DNA of 64,000 nt from Azohydromonas aeria (GTDB taxonomy: Bacteria; Pseudomonadota; Gammaproteobacteria; Burkholderiales; Burkholderiaceae_C). Shown here piece after piece: positions 18,984 through 26,175 of the stretch. The DNA is taken from contig NZ_VIDQ01000011.1 in the NCBI RefSeq assembly GCF_009760915.1, forward strand, positions 1 through 64,000. Direction: 5' to 3'. The number at the start of each line of letters is the position of its first letter. Position 1 is the stretch's first letter. The notes under the pieces are model-generated. The model worked only from the letters and a program-made list of their open reading frames with translations, did no database searches and had not been told where the DNA came from. The translations under genes were made by a program, and so were the position numbers.

Positions 18984-19493
18984 ATGAACGACCCTGAAAA
19001 GACCTACGTCACCTGCGACATCTGCGACGAGCTCAAGGCCCAGGCCGGCAGCGACGCGCTGCGCGTGCTGCCGCCGGTGTTCCGCGATTTCGGCGCTCGC
19101 ACCGCCTTCGCCGGCGAGGTCGTGACGGTGAAGTGCTTCGAGGACAACACGCTGGTCAAGGCCGCCTGCGACAGCCCGGGCCACGGCCGGGTGCTGGTGG
19201 TGGACGGCGGTGGCTCGCTGCGCCGCGCGCTGCTGGGCGGCAACCTGGGCCGCGCCGCGGAGAAGAACGGCTGGGCCGGGGTGCTCATCGACGGCTGCGT
19301 GCGCGACGTGGCCGAGCTCGGCACCTACGCCCTGGGCATCCGCGCGCTGGCCGCCATGCCGCTGCCCACCGAGAAGCGCAACGAGGGCCAGCGCGACGTG
19401 CCGGTGACGATCCAGGGCGTGCCGGTGCGCCCGGGCGACTGGCTCGTGGCCGACGCCGACGGCACGCTGATCCTGGGCCAGCGCCCGCGCTGA
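18984..19493 (+). CDS. rraA: RraA family protein
   Basis: A 169-residue protein of the RraA / HMG-aldolase fold. In E. coli RraA binds RNase E and inhibits mRNA decay; related proteins are class II aldolases for 4-hydroxy-4-methyl-2-oxoglutarate. It has TCDICDELKA, FAGEVVTVKCFEDN, GRVLVVDGGGSLRRALLGGN, the metal/substrate motif VLIDGCVRDVAEL (Asp and Arg retained) and PVRPGDWLVADADG. The size fits the RraA type (about 160 residues). A GGAGGAG ribosome site precedes the ATG. It stands alone, and the choice between regulator and aldolase is open. Confidence 0.9.
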   Translation: MNDPEKTYVTCDICDELKAQAGSDALRVLPPVFRDFGARTAFAGEVVTVKCFEDNTLVKAACDSPGHGRVLVVDGGGSLRRALLGGNLGRAAEKNGWAGVLIDGCVRDVAELGTYALGIRALAAMPLPTEKRNEGQRDVPVTIQGVPVRPGDWLVADADGTLILGQRPR

Positions 19494-19536
19494 GGCCTGC
19501 ACGCCGCCGCGGCCGCGAAAGCGCCGCGCGCCCGGC

Positions 19537-19542
19537 TACAAT
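19537..19542 (+). promoter_or_regulatory. -10 element for tRNA-Pro
   Basis: TACAAT lies ten bases before the mature tRNA 5' end. No good -35 match is seen at 16-18 bases upstream. Confidence 0.5.
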
Positions 19543-19551
19543 GTCCCTCTT

Positions 19552-19628
19552 CGGGGTGTAGCGCAGCCTGGTAGCGCAACTGCTTTGGGAGCAGTGGGTC
19601 GGATGTTCGAATCATCTCACCCCGACCA
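19552..19628 (+). tRNA. tRNA-Pro (UGG)
   Basis: A 77-base cloverleaf: acceptor CGGGGTG / CACCCCG, D arm GCGCAGCCTGGTAGCGC, anticodon stem ACTGC/GCAGT with loop TTTGGGA (anticodon TGG), T arm with GTTCGAATC, and an encoded CCA. A terminator follows. Confidence 0.97.
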
Positions 19629-19647
19629 CAATTTCCTCAATCAAATC

Positions 19648-19690
19648 AATGCCTTGGCAAACTTTCCGCAAAAAGTTTCCAAGGCATTTT
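19648..19690 (+). terminator. Terminator of tRNA-Pro
   Basis: A long hairpin: AATGCCTTGG (19648-19657) pairs with CCAAGGCATT (19679-19688), and the inner AAACTT pairs with AAGTTT. TTTT follows and then an AT-rich run. It is much more AT-rich than its surroundings. Confidence 0.85.
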
Positions 19691-19850
19691 GATTTTCCGG
19701 GCATGCCGTTTTCACGGCCCCTCGGCCCGCACCAAAGTGGGATGGACGAGTTGCTCGACGGGCGGCGTGGCGCGTTGCGCAGCGGTGCGAAGTGCGCGTG
19801 ATTCAGGGCGGCTGCGCCGCCTGAAGCCGCGAACCGGAACGGAAGACGCC

Positions 19851-20159
19851 GTGGGACAACCCAGCCGCATGCGCGCCGTCGAGAACGCCGGCGTGGTCGG
19901 TCTGCGCCTGCTGATGAGCCACGTCATGGAAAGCGGCCAGCGCCGTGACGCGTCCGGCGCGCTGGTGCCGGCGCACCACGTCGAGCGCGTCGAGGTCGAG
20001 TGCGGCGGCCGCCCGGTGCTGCAGGCGCGGCTGGGGCCCTCGGTGTCGCGCGACCCCTACCTGCAGCTGCGCTTTCGCGGCGCGAAGGGCGAGCGCGTGG
20101 TGGTGCGCTGGGTGGACAACCGCGGCGACACGCGCAGCGACGAAGGGGTGGTCGGCTGA
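19851..20159 (+). CDS. soxZ: SoxZ-like sulfur carrier subunit
   Basis: A 102-residue protein from GTG 19851, which has a GGAAG ribosome site; ATG 19869 is an alternative. The pattern matches SoxZ: LRLLMSHVMESGQRRDASG (in SoxZ, LISHPMETGQRRD-type), then VECGGRPVLQARLGPSVSRDPYLQLRF and VVVRWVDNRGDTRSDE. SoxZ pairs with SoxY, whose C-terminal cysteine carries the sulfur substrate in periplasmic thiosulfate oxidation. No soxY or other sox gene is in the window, and no signal peptide is seen (SoxZ is usually exported with SoxY). It may be an orphan partner for a SoxY encoded elsewhere. Confidence 0.82.
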   Translation: MGQPSRMRAVENAGVVGLRLLMSHVMESGQRRDASGALVPAHHVERVEVECGGRPVLQARLGPSVSRDPYLQLRFRGAKGERVVVRWVDNRGDTRSDEGVVG

Positions 20160-20181
20160 AGCCGGCCCCCGGATCCGCCGC

Positions 20182-21795
20182 TCAATCCGGCAGCGTCTCG
20201 CCCACGTAGCGCCTCACGCGCGGCGGCTGGTCGCCGCGGTGGAAGGCCATGCGGCGCGCGCGCAGCTGCATGTCGGCGGCGGTGATGCGGTCGATGCGGC
20301 GCTGATGCTCGACCCAGGACTCGTCCACGAAGTACTCGACGTGGCGGCGCGGGTCGGTGCTGTCGTGCAGCAGGCCCCAGCTCAGGGCGCCCTGGCGCAG
20401 CCGGGCGCGACGGCTGTCGCGCATGACGAGGGCGAACTCGGCGGCATCCTTCTCGTCCACGAAGTACTCGATGGTCACCATCACCGGGCCGGCTTCGGGC
20501 GGGATCTCGAAGGCCGGCGGCGGGTCGATGGTGATGGCATGCGGCGTCAGGTCCTCGGGCGGCAGCGCCTCCAGGCGCTGGCGGCGCAGCAGCAGCACCA
20601 TCAGCACGGCCGTGGCGGCCGCCGCCAGCAGCGCGGTGCGCACGCTGGAGTGGCTGGCGACGTAGCCCCACAGCGCCGCGCCCACCGCGTTGCCGGCCAT
20701 CAGGAACATCTGGTAGATCGACATGCCGCGCGCGCGCACCCAGTTGGGCAGCGTCATCTGCGCGGTGATGGTCAGCGAGTTGGCCACCGAGATCCACGCC
20801 GCGCCGGCCAGCACCATGGTCGGCGCCGCCACCCACACGTTGGGCGCCAGCGCCACGCCCACCATGGCCGCGGCGTTGATGAGCGTGCCGTACTCGACGA
20901 GCTGGTCGCGGTCCCAGCGCGCGCGCAGCTGCGGCAGCGCCAGCGCCGCGGCGATGGCGCCCGCGCCCATGCACGCCAGCAGCAGCGTGAAGGTGCCCGC
21001 GCCGCCGCCTTCCAGGCGCTGCGCCAGCAGCGGCAGCAGCGCGATCAGCGCCGTGGCCTGCAGGAAGAACACGAACACGCGCACCAGCACGATGCGCATG
21101 CCCGGCGACTGGCGCACGTGCTGCACGCCCACGCGCATGGCGCCCACGAAGCGCTCGCCCGGCAGCGCGGAGTGGCGCGGCTCATAGCGCCAGCGCCACA
21201 CCAGCACGCTGGCCACCAGCGACAGCACGGCATTCAGCGCGAACACCCAGGCGCTGCCCAGGCTGGCGATGATCGCGCCCGCGGCGATGGGCCCGGCGAT
21301 GCGCGAGGCGTTCATGGCCACGCCGTTGAGCGCCAGCGCCGCGCTGAGCTCGCGCTTGCCCACCAGCTCCGGCACGATCGCGGCGAACACCGGCCAGCGC
21401 ATGGCCAGCCCGATGCCGTTGACGAACACCAGCACCAGCAGCAGCGGCGCCGACAGCATCCCGGCCAGCGACACCGCGGCCAGCACCAGGCCCACGGCCG
21501 CCACCCAGAGCTGCGTGAACATGAACCAGCGGCGGCGGTTGACGATGTCGGCCAGCGCGCCGCTGGGCAGGCCCAGCAGGAACACCGGCAGCGTCGAGGC
21601 CGACTGCACCAGCGCCACCATGGCCGGATCGGTGGACAGCGTGGTCATGACCCAGGCCGCGGCCACGTCGTTCATCCACATGCACACGTTGGCCGTGAGC
21701 CAGGCGCTCCACAGCATGCGGAACACGGGGATGCGGAAGGGAGCCAGGGCGCCGGAAGGGGCGGCGTCGGAGGGAGCGGGGGGAGCGGAAGACAT
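20182..21795 (-). CDS. MFS transporter with C-terminal soluble domain (MFS_3 type)
   Basis: A 537-residue protein. Residues about 15-405 carry twelve membrane helices of the EntS-like MFS_3 branch: FRMLWSAWLTANVCMWMNDV in helix 1, LPSGALADIVNRRRW as the loop motif, and ARGMSIYQMFLMAGNAVGAALWG in the second half. The last 130 residues are soluble and contain MVTIEYFVDEKDAAEFALVM and VEYFVDESWVEHQRRIDRIT, resembling the dimeric alpha/beta-barrel tail often fused to this family. It is probably an efflux permease; substrate unknown. The start at 21795 is preferred to an ATG 13 codons upstream. It is divergent from the HNH gene, 56 bases apart. Confidence 0.88.
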   Translation of the reverse strand: MSSAPPAPSDAAPSGALAPFRIPVFRMLWSAWLTANVCMWMNDVAAAWVMTTLSTDPAMVALVQSASTLPVFLLGLPSGALADIVNRRRWFMFTQLWVAAVGLVLAAVSLAGMLSAPLLLVLVFVNGIGLAMRWPVFAAIVPELVGKRELSAALALNGVAMNASRIAGPIAAGAIIASLGSAWVFALNAVLSLVASVLVWRWRYEPRHSALPGERFVGAMRVGVQHVRQSPGMRIVLVRVFVFFLQATALIALLPLLAQRLEGGGAGTFTLLLACMGAGAIAAALALPQLRARWDRDQLVEYGTLINAAAMVGVALAPNVWVAAPTMVLAGAAWISVANSLTITAQMTLPNWVRARGMSIYQMFLMAGNAVGAALWGYVASHSSVRTALLAAAATAVLMVLLLRRQRLEALPPEDLTPHAITIDPPPAFEIPPEAGPVMVTIEYFVDEKDAAEFALVMRDSRRARLRQGALSWGLLHDSTDPRRHVEYFVDESWVEHQRRIDRITAADMQLRARRMAFHRGDQPPRVRRYVGETLPD

Positions 21796-21820
21796 GGACT
21801 GCGACCAGATCGGTATCCTG

Positions 21821-21844
21821 CTCACTGTACGCATCCACAGTGAG
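21821..21844. promoter_or_regulatory. Perfect palindrome with SOS-box (LexA-type) core
   Basis: CTCACTGT and ACAGTGAG are perfect 8-base arms around an 8-base spacer. The core CTGT-N8-ACAG (21825-21840) fits the gammaproteobacterial/betaproteobacterial LexA consensus, although the spacer (ACGCATCC) is less AT-rich than usual. It sits between the divergent MFS and HNH genes and touches the HNH start region. LexA control is an inference from the match. Confidence 0.5.
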
Positions 21845-21851
21845 CAAAACG

Positions 21852-22166
21852 ATGGGATACGCTCGCAAGGAAGACCTGTACCGCGCTCAGATCGCCCGCT
21901 GGATACGGATCAAGATCAAGGCTATCGAGTACAAGGGCGGTGTTTGCAGGCACTGCGGCGGCCGGTTTCCTTATCCGGCCATGCAATTCCATCACCGAAA
22001 TCCTGGCGAGAAGGATGTGAACTGGAACAAGCTGCGACTTCGGGCCTGGGGCCGAATCACAGCCGAACTCGACAAATGCGACCTGCTGTGCGCCAACTGT
22101 CACGCCATCGTCCACTCTGCCGAGTGGCCCGTCCGGCAGGACTCGAACCTGCAACCCCCGGCTTAG
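21852..22166 (+). CDS. Small HNH-endonuclease-type protein running into tRNA-Arg
   Basis: A 104-residue protein from ATG 21852; a GTG at 21840 would add four residues but starts inside the palindrome. It has a basic helix at 10-27 (RAQIARWIRIKIKAIEYKGG), CxxC at 32-35, His-His at 47-48 (QFHHRNPGEKDVNWNKLR), a second CxxC at 80-83 and His84 and His88 (LCANCHAIVH). This is the zinc-stabilised HNH nuclease fold. The final 13 residues are coded by bases antisense to tRNA-Arg (22125-22201), and the stop lies inside that tRNA. No clear ribosome site is seen. It could be a mobile-type nuclease lodged beside a tRNA, or a DNA-repair nuclease if the SOS-like site is real. Confidence 0.7.
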   Translation: MGYARKEDLYRAQIARWIRIKIKAIEYKGGVCRHCGGRFPYPAMQFHHRNPGEKDVNWNKLRLRAWGRITAELDKCDLLCANCHAIVHSAEWPVRQDSNLQPPA

Positions 22167-22201
22167 AAGGCCGGTGCACTATCCGGTTGTGCTACGGACG
22201 G
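22125..22201 (-). tRNA. tRNA-Arg (UCU)
   Basis: A 77-base cloverleaf on the minus strand: acceptor CCGTCCG / CGGACGG, D arm GCAC...GTGC, anticodon stem CCGGC/GCCGG with loop CTTCTAA (anticodon TCT), T arm GCAGG-TTCGAGT-CCTGC, and an encoded CCA. Its 3' 42 bases overlap the 3' end of the HNH open frame on the other strand. Confidence 0.97.
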
Positions 22202-22321
22202 ATGGAAGGTTTCGCCGGGACACCATGACTTGCGGTTGGGCGGCTTGAACTGCCGAAGCCGTGCATGGCAAGCGAAGTCCTGGATTGTAAGCAGTGGCAG
22301 CGCAGTCTCGGTTGCACGCTG

Positions 22322-23014
22322 TCAATGCTTGGCGTATTGCGTGGCGCCGAAGAGCGTCTCGCGCGCCTTGTCGTCCATCTGCGGCTTGCGCCGGTCGGCC
22401 AGCACCTCGACGCCGCGCTGCACCGCAGGGCGGGCGGCGATCTCGTCGAACCAGCCCTTGAGGTGGGGATAGTCGTTCCAGTCGATGCCCTGGTTCTTCC
22501 ACGAGCGCAGCCACGGGAAGACGGCGATGTCGGCGATCGTGTACTCGTCGCCGGCGATGTAGCGGTGCCGCGCGATCTGGCGGTCCATCACACCGTAGAG
22601 GCGCCTGGCCTCGTTGGTGTAGCGGTTGACCGCGTATTCGATCTTCTCCGGCGCGTAGATGCGGAAGTGGTGCGCCTGGCCCAGCATCGGGCCCACGCCG
22701 CCCATCTGGAACATCAGCCACTGCAGCGTCTCGTACTTGCCGCGCACGTCCTGCGGCAGGAACTTGCCGGTCTTGCCGGCCAGGTACAGCAGGATGGCAC
22801 CGGACTCGAACAGCGACATGGGTTGGCCGTCCGGGCCGTCCGGATCGACGATGGCCGGGATCTTGTTGTTGGGGCTGATGGCGAGGAACTCGGGGCCGAA
22901 CTGGTCGCCTGCGCCGATGTCCACGGCATGCGCGCGGTAGGGCAGGCCGCACTCTTCGAGCATGACGTGGACCTTGTGGCCGTTGGGCGTGGGCCACGAA
23001 TACACTTCGATCAT
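22322..23014 (-). CDS. yfcG: Glutathione S-transferase family protein, YfcG-type disulfide-bond oxidoreductase
   Basis: A 230-residue protein. The N-terminal thioredoxin-like domain has TPNGHKVHVMLEECGLPY, then ISPNNKIPAIVDPDG and SLFESGAILLYLA (glutathione-binding). The helical domain has LQWLMFQMGGVGPMLGQAHHF and YTIADIAVFPWLRSW. The TPNGHK, PNNKIPA and GGVGPMLGQ segments are characteristic of E. coli YfcG/YghU and yeast Ure2-like proteins, which have disulfide reductase activity with glutathione and no catalytic cysteine. Cytoplasmic, no signal. A single gene between tRNA-Arg and a divergent conserved gene. Confidence 0.93.
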   Translation of the reverse strand: MIEVYSWPTPNGHKVHVMLEECGLPYRAHAVDIGAGDQFGPEFLAISPNNKIPAIVDPDGPDGQPMSLFESGAILLYLAGKTGKFLPQDVRGKYETLQWLMFQMGGVGPMLGQAHHFRIYAPEKIEYAVNRYTNEARRLYGVMDRQIARHRYIAGDEYTIADIAVFPWLRSWKNQGIDWNDYPHLKGWFDEIAARPAVQRGVEVLADRRKPQMDDKARETLFGATQYAKH

Positions 23015-23063
23015 CTCTGCTGTCTCCTCGCGTCACCGGGCGCCCCATTGTGCGCCAGCCCTC

Positions 23064-23792
23064 ATGCTCGACGCCTTCAAGCAATGGTTCTCACGCCGCG
23101 CCGGCTTGCCGGGCGAGCGCGCCCTGGCCGACTGGGCGCAGGCGCAGGGACACCACTTCAAGCGCAGCCGCGACGCCGACGGCTTCATCGTCGAGGCGCA
23201 GGACCGCGCCTGGCGGCTTGAATGGGGCCCGTCGCAGCGGCGCTACATCCAGGGCCAGGAGCTGCGGCTGCGGGCCAACCTCACGGGTGCCACCGGGCTG
23301 CAGTTGCTGGTGCTCACGCGCGGCCTGCTGGAGCGGCTGGAAAGGGAAGTGTTCGAGCAGTACACGCAGGGGCTGCAGACGCGCGTGGACCTGGCCACGC
23401 CCGACGAGATGCGCTGGCTGGTGCTGCATCCGAAGCTGCAGTCGTCGGAGCTGCAGGCGCTGCGCGGGCACTTCGGCGCCGTGGGCCAGCCGCTGCCGGC
23501 GCTGGCAAGCTGGGTCGGCGGAGCGCTGGCGCCGGCGCTCACGGAACTGGTCGCCGCGCGCGACACGCCACCGCCGCCGTTGATGCTCATCGTGCAGCGC
23601 GAGCGGCTGACGCTGCGCACCGCGCTGCCCCGGGCCGAGCCCGAAGCCGTCGCGGCGCGGCTGGGGCTGTTCGAGACGGCGCGCCGCGAGGCGCAGCGCG
23701 TGGCCTCGCAATGGGGACAGCCGGGCACGGAAGACCCGGCCTCCACGCTCTGGCCGCACTCGGCCGACGGTCCCGACACCCCCGCGCGCTGA
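23064..23792 (+). CDS. Conserved hypothetical protein
   Basis: A 242-residue protein I do not recognise. It begins MLDAFKQWFSRRAGLPGERALADWAQAQGH and has a mixed alpha/beta look (GFIVEAQDRAWRLEWGPSQRRYIQG, ELRLRANLTG, QLLVLTRGLLERLEREVFEQYT), with helical segments later (LVLHPKLQSSELQALRGHF). No signal peptide or membrane helix. The start at 23064 is chosen because the frame upstream reads through the GST promoter region. It is divergent from the GST gene, 49 bases apart, and followed 89 bases later by the FimV-like gene. Confidence 0.75.
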   Translation: MLDAFKQWFSRRAGLPGERALADWAQAQGHHFKRSRDADGFIVEAQDRAWRLEWGPSQRRYIQGQELRLRANLTGATGLQLLVLTRGLLERLEREVFEQYTQGLQTRVDLATPDEMRWLVLHPKLQSSELQALRGHFGAVGQPLPALASWVGGALAPALTELVAARDTPPPPLMLIVQRERLTLRTALPRAEPEAVAARLGLFETARREAQRVASQWGQPGTEDPASTLWPHSADGPDTPAR

Positions 23793-23881
23793 AGGCCGAC
23801 TCGCAACGCTGACTCCCGCCTTTCATCGGGGAACCCCGTGCTAGAGTGGGTTTTCGTCTGCGGACTTGCCCGGAGGGAGGG

Positions 23882-24919
23882 ATGTCCAGAAACATGCTGT
23901 TGCTGAGCTTGGCCGCCGCTTGCTGCATGGCTGTGGCCGTGCCCAGGAGCGAAGCTGCCGGCGCAGCCTCGGCCGAGGCCGAGGAAGCCGCCGAAGCGGC
24001 CCCGGGCCAGGCCACCGGAAAACTCCAGCAGCGCCTGCGCAGCCTGGAAGAACGCGTGCTGCAGTTGCAGCAACAGTCGCGGCTGGACCAGGAAGCCCTG
24101 GAGCAGGGCCGGCGCCGCCAGGCCGAGCTCGAAGTCGCCTCGCATGCCTTGCCCTGGTTGCTGGGGCTGCTGGTGGCGCTGGCGGCGGTCGCCGTCGGGC
24201 TGGCGTGGCGCGTGCAGGCCCTGTCGCAAAAGCGCCGCGACGTGTGGTGGGACACCTCCGCGCCGCTGGAGCTCGACGCGCCGCGCGAGGAGGTCGAGGC
24301 GCCCGTCACCGCCGCGGTCGTGTTCAACGAGCCTGCGCAGCCCGACCCGGCGCGGCGCGTGGCGATGCCGCTGGTTTCGGCCGTGCTGCCGGTGGACGAG
24401 CAGATCGCGCTGTCGCTGCAGGTGGCGCGGCTGCTTGCGCAGGCGCAGGACGACAAGGCCATCGAGCTGCTGCAGTCGCGCCTGGAGGCCGGTGCCCGCA
24501 CCCCGTGGCTGCTGCTCAAGCTGCTCATGCTCTACCAGCGCAGCGGCCAGCGCGCCGCTTTCGACCGGCTGGCGCGCCAAGTGGCGGTGCGCTTCAGCTG
24601 TACCGTGCCGGTGTGGGATGCGCCGCCGTCGCCCGGGCTCGAAGGCGAGCCGCAACTGCTGCAGCAGCTGCAGCAGGCGTGGGAGTCGCCGGTGGATGCC
24701 CTGCAGATGCTGGGTCGGTTGCTGCTGCAACCACGTGCGCTGCCGTCGCTGGCGGCCTGCGAGGACCTGCTGCTGCTGTACCGCGTCGCCCATGAGCGGC
24801 ACCGACAGGAACTCTCCGCCGAGATCGACCTGCCGCTGCCGCTGGCGCCCGACGAGGGCCGGCCGGCGCAACCGCTGCCCGCCGTGTCGGGTCGCGTCGC
24901 GCTGCAGCCCGCGCCCTGA
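23882..24919 (+). CDS. FimV-like membrane protein with TPR-type C-terminal domain
   Basis: A 345-residue protein with a GGAGGGA ribosome site at ATG 23882. In order: a signal peptide (NMLLLSLAAACCMAVAVPRSEAAGA), a coiled coil (about 43-85: LQQRLRSLEERVLQLQQQSR), one membrane helix (LPWLLGLLVALAAVAVGLAW, about 92-111), a linker, and a helical repeat region (IALSLQVARLLAQAQDDKAIELLQSRLEAGARTPWL, LLMLYQRSGQRAAFDRLARQVAVRF). Coiled coil plus single helix plus TPR tail is the plan of the C-terminal half of FimV-type proteins, which act at cell poles or in type IV pilus/twitching systems. No peptidoglycan-binding LysM domain is visible. The assignment is by architecture. Confidence 0.7.
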   Translation: MSRNMLLLSLAAACCMAVAVPRSEAAGAASAEAEEAAEAAPGQATGKLQQRLRSLEERVLQLQQQSRLDQEALEQGRRRQAELEVASHALPWLLGLLVALAAVAVGLAWRVQALSQKRRDVWWDTSAPLELDAPREEVEAPVTAAVVFNEPAQPDPARRVAMPLVSAVLPVDEQIALSLQVARLLAQAQDDKAIELLQSRLEAGARTPWLLLKLLMLYQRSGQRAAFDRLARQVAVRFSCTVPVWDAPPSPGLEGEPQLLQQLQQAWESPVDALQMLGRLLLQPRALPSLAACEDLLLLYRVAHERHRQELSAEIDLPLPLAPDEGRPAQPLPAVSGRVALQPAP

Positions 24920-24929
24920 CCCTCAGTGG

Positions 24930-24952
24930 GCCGGCGCTGAGTCAGCGCCGGC
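24930..24952. terminator. Hairpin between convergent genes (no T-run)
   Basis: GCCGGCGCT-GAGTC-AGCGCCGGC, a perfect 9-bp stem between the FimV-like gene and the aminotransferase gene; the right arm ends one base before the aminotransferase stop. There is no U-tract on either side, so it may work with other factors. Confidence 0.45.
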
Positions 24953-26131
24953 TCAGAGCCGGGCCAGGCGCTGCAGCGCCAGTTGCAGCGTCTCGTCCTT
25001 CTTGGCGAAACAGAAGCGCACCACGCGCTGCTCGAAGCCCTCGGCATAGAAGGCCGACAGCGGGATTGCCGCCACGCCGACCTCCGTGGTCAGGAAGCGG
25101 CAGAACTCCGCTTCGGGCAGGTCGCTCAAGCCTGAGTAGTCCACGCACTGGAAGTAGCTGCCCTCGGTCTGCAGCGGGCGCAGCTTCGTGGCGCGCAGGC
25201 CCTCGCGGAACAGGTCGCGCTTGCGCTGGTAGAAGGCACCGAGCTCCAGGTACGGCGCCGGATCGGCCATGTAGCGCGCCAGCCCGTGCTGCATCGGCGT
25301 GTTGACCGTGAAGACGTTGAACTGGTGCACCTTGCGGAATTCCGCCGTGAGCGGCGCGGGCGCGGCCACGAAGCCGACCTTCCAGCCCGTGACGTGGTAG
25401 GTCTTTCCGAAGCTGGAGACGATGAAGGCACGTGCCGCGAGCTCGGGCACGGCCGCCGCGCTCACGTGCGCGCGATCGTCATAGACCATGTGCTCGTAGA
25501 CCTCATCGCTCAGCAGCAGCGTGTCGGTCGGGCGCAGCAGCTCGGCCAGCCGCTGCATCTCCTCGCGCGTCCAGACGCTGGCGCCGGGGTTGTGCGGCGT
25601 GTTGATGATCAGCAGCCGCGTGCGCGGCGTCAGCGCCGCGGCGATCTTGTCGAAGTCCGGCCGGAAGCTGCCCGGCGTCAGCGGCACGCGCACCACGGTG
25701 CCGCCGGCGAGCTCGATGTTGGGCCCGTAGCTGTCGTAGCAGGGCTCCAGCACGATCACCTCGTCGCCCGGATGCACGCAGCACAGGATGGCGGTGAGGA
25801 TGGCCTGCGTGGCGCCGGCGGTGACGGTGATCTCGCCGTCCGCGTCGTAGCGGCCGCCGTAGAGCGCGGCGATCTTGGCCGCGATGGCCTGGCGCAGCGC
25901 CGGCACGCCGGCCATGGGCGGGTACTGGTTGAGCCCGGCGCGCATGGCGTCGGTGACGGCGTCCACCAGGCGTGGGTCGCCCTCGAAGTCCGGAAAGCCC
26001 TGGCCCAGGTTCACTGCGCCGCGCTCCTGCGCCAGCGCCGACATCACGGTGAAGATGGTGGTGCCGACTTGCGGCAGCCGGCTGCGCAGCGCCGGCGTGC
26101 GCGGCGCTGCGCTCGGGGAAGGGTTCTGCAT
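24953..26131 (-). CDS. PLP-dependent aminotransferase, methionine aminotransferase (YbdL)-like
   Basis: A 392-residue class I/II aminotransferase. It has GTTIFTVMSALAQERGAVNLGQGFPDFEGD near the N-terminus, ITVTAGATQAILTAIL, LEPCYDSYGP, INTPHNPGASVWTREEM, LLLSDEVYEHMVYD and the PLP lysine in SSFGKTYHVTGWKVGF. The FTVMSALAQE/LGQGFPDF combination is that of YbdL-like methionine (or kynurenine-type) aminotransferases, which transaminate methionine with a 2-oxo acid. Cytoplasmic. It is followed on the same strand by the cysB-like gene upstream (44 bases between them), so it may belong to the end of the lptF-lptG-cbiX-cysB transcription unit. Confidence 0.9.
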   Translation of the reverse strand: MQNPSPSAAPRTPALRSRLPQVGTTIFTVMSALAQERGAVNLGQGFPDFEGDPRLVDAVTDAMRAGLNQYPPMAGVPALRQAIAAKIAALYGGRYDADGEITVTAGATQAILTAILCCVHPGDEVIVLEPCYDSYGPNIELAGGTVVRVPLTPGSFRPDFDKIAAALTPRTRLLIINTPHNPGASVWTREEMQRLAELLRPTDTLLLSDEVYEHMVYDDRAHVSAAAVPELAARAFIVSSFGKTYHVTGWKVGFVAAPAPLTAEFRKVHQFNVFTVNTPMQHGLARYMADPAPYLELGAFYQRKRDLFREGLRATKLRPLQTEGSYFQCVDYSGLSDLPEAEFCRFLTTEVGVAAIPLSAFYAEGFEQRVVRFCFAKKDETLQLALQRLARL

Positions 26132-26175
26132 GGGAGCGGCTTCCAGTGAAGGGGAGGGGTCGGGCAGCGCGGCGC

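Noticed and set aside
19648..19700. AT-rich inverted repeat after tRNA-Pro as a phage attachment site
   Set aside because: It is a simple long hairpin with a T-run, best explained as the tRNA terminator; no integrase or tRNA-end duplication is present.
22129..22166. The end of the HNH frame (RQDSNLQPPA) as a protein motif
   Set aside because: These residues are dictated by the conserved T-arm and variable region of tRNA-Arg on the other strand, not by protein function.
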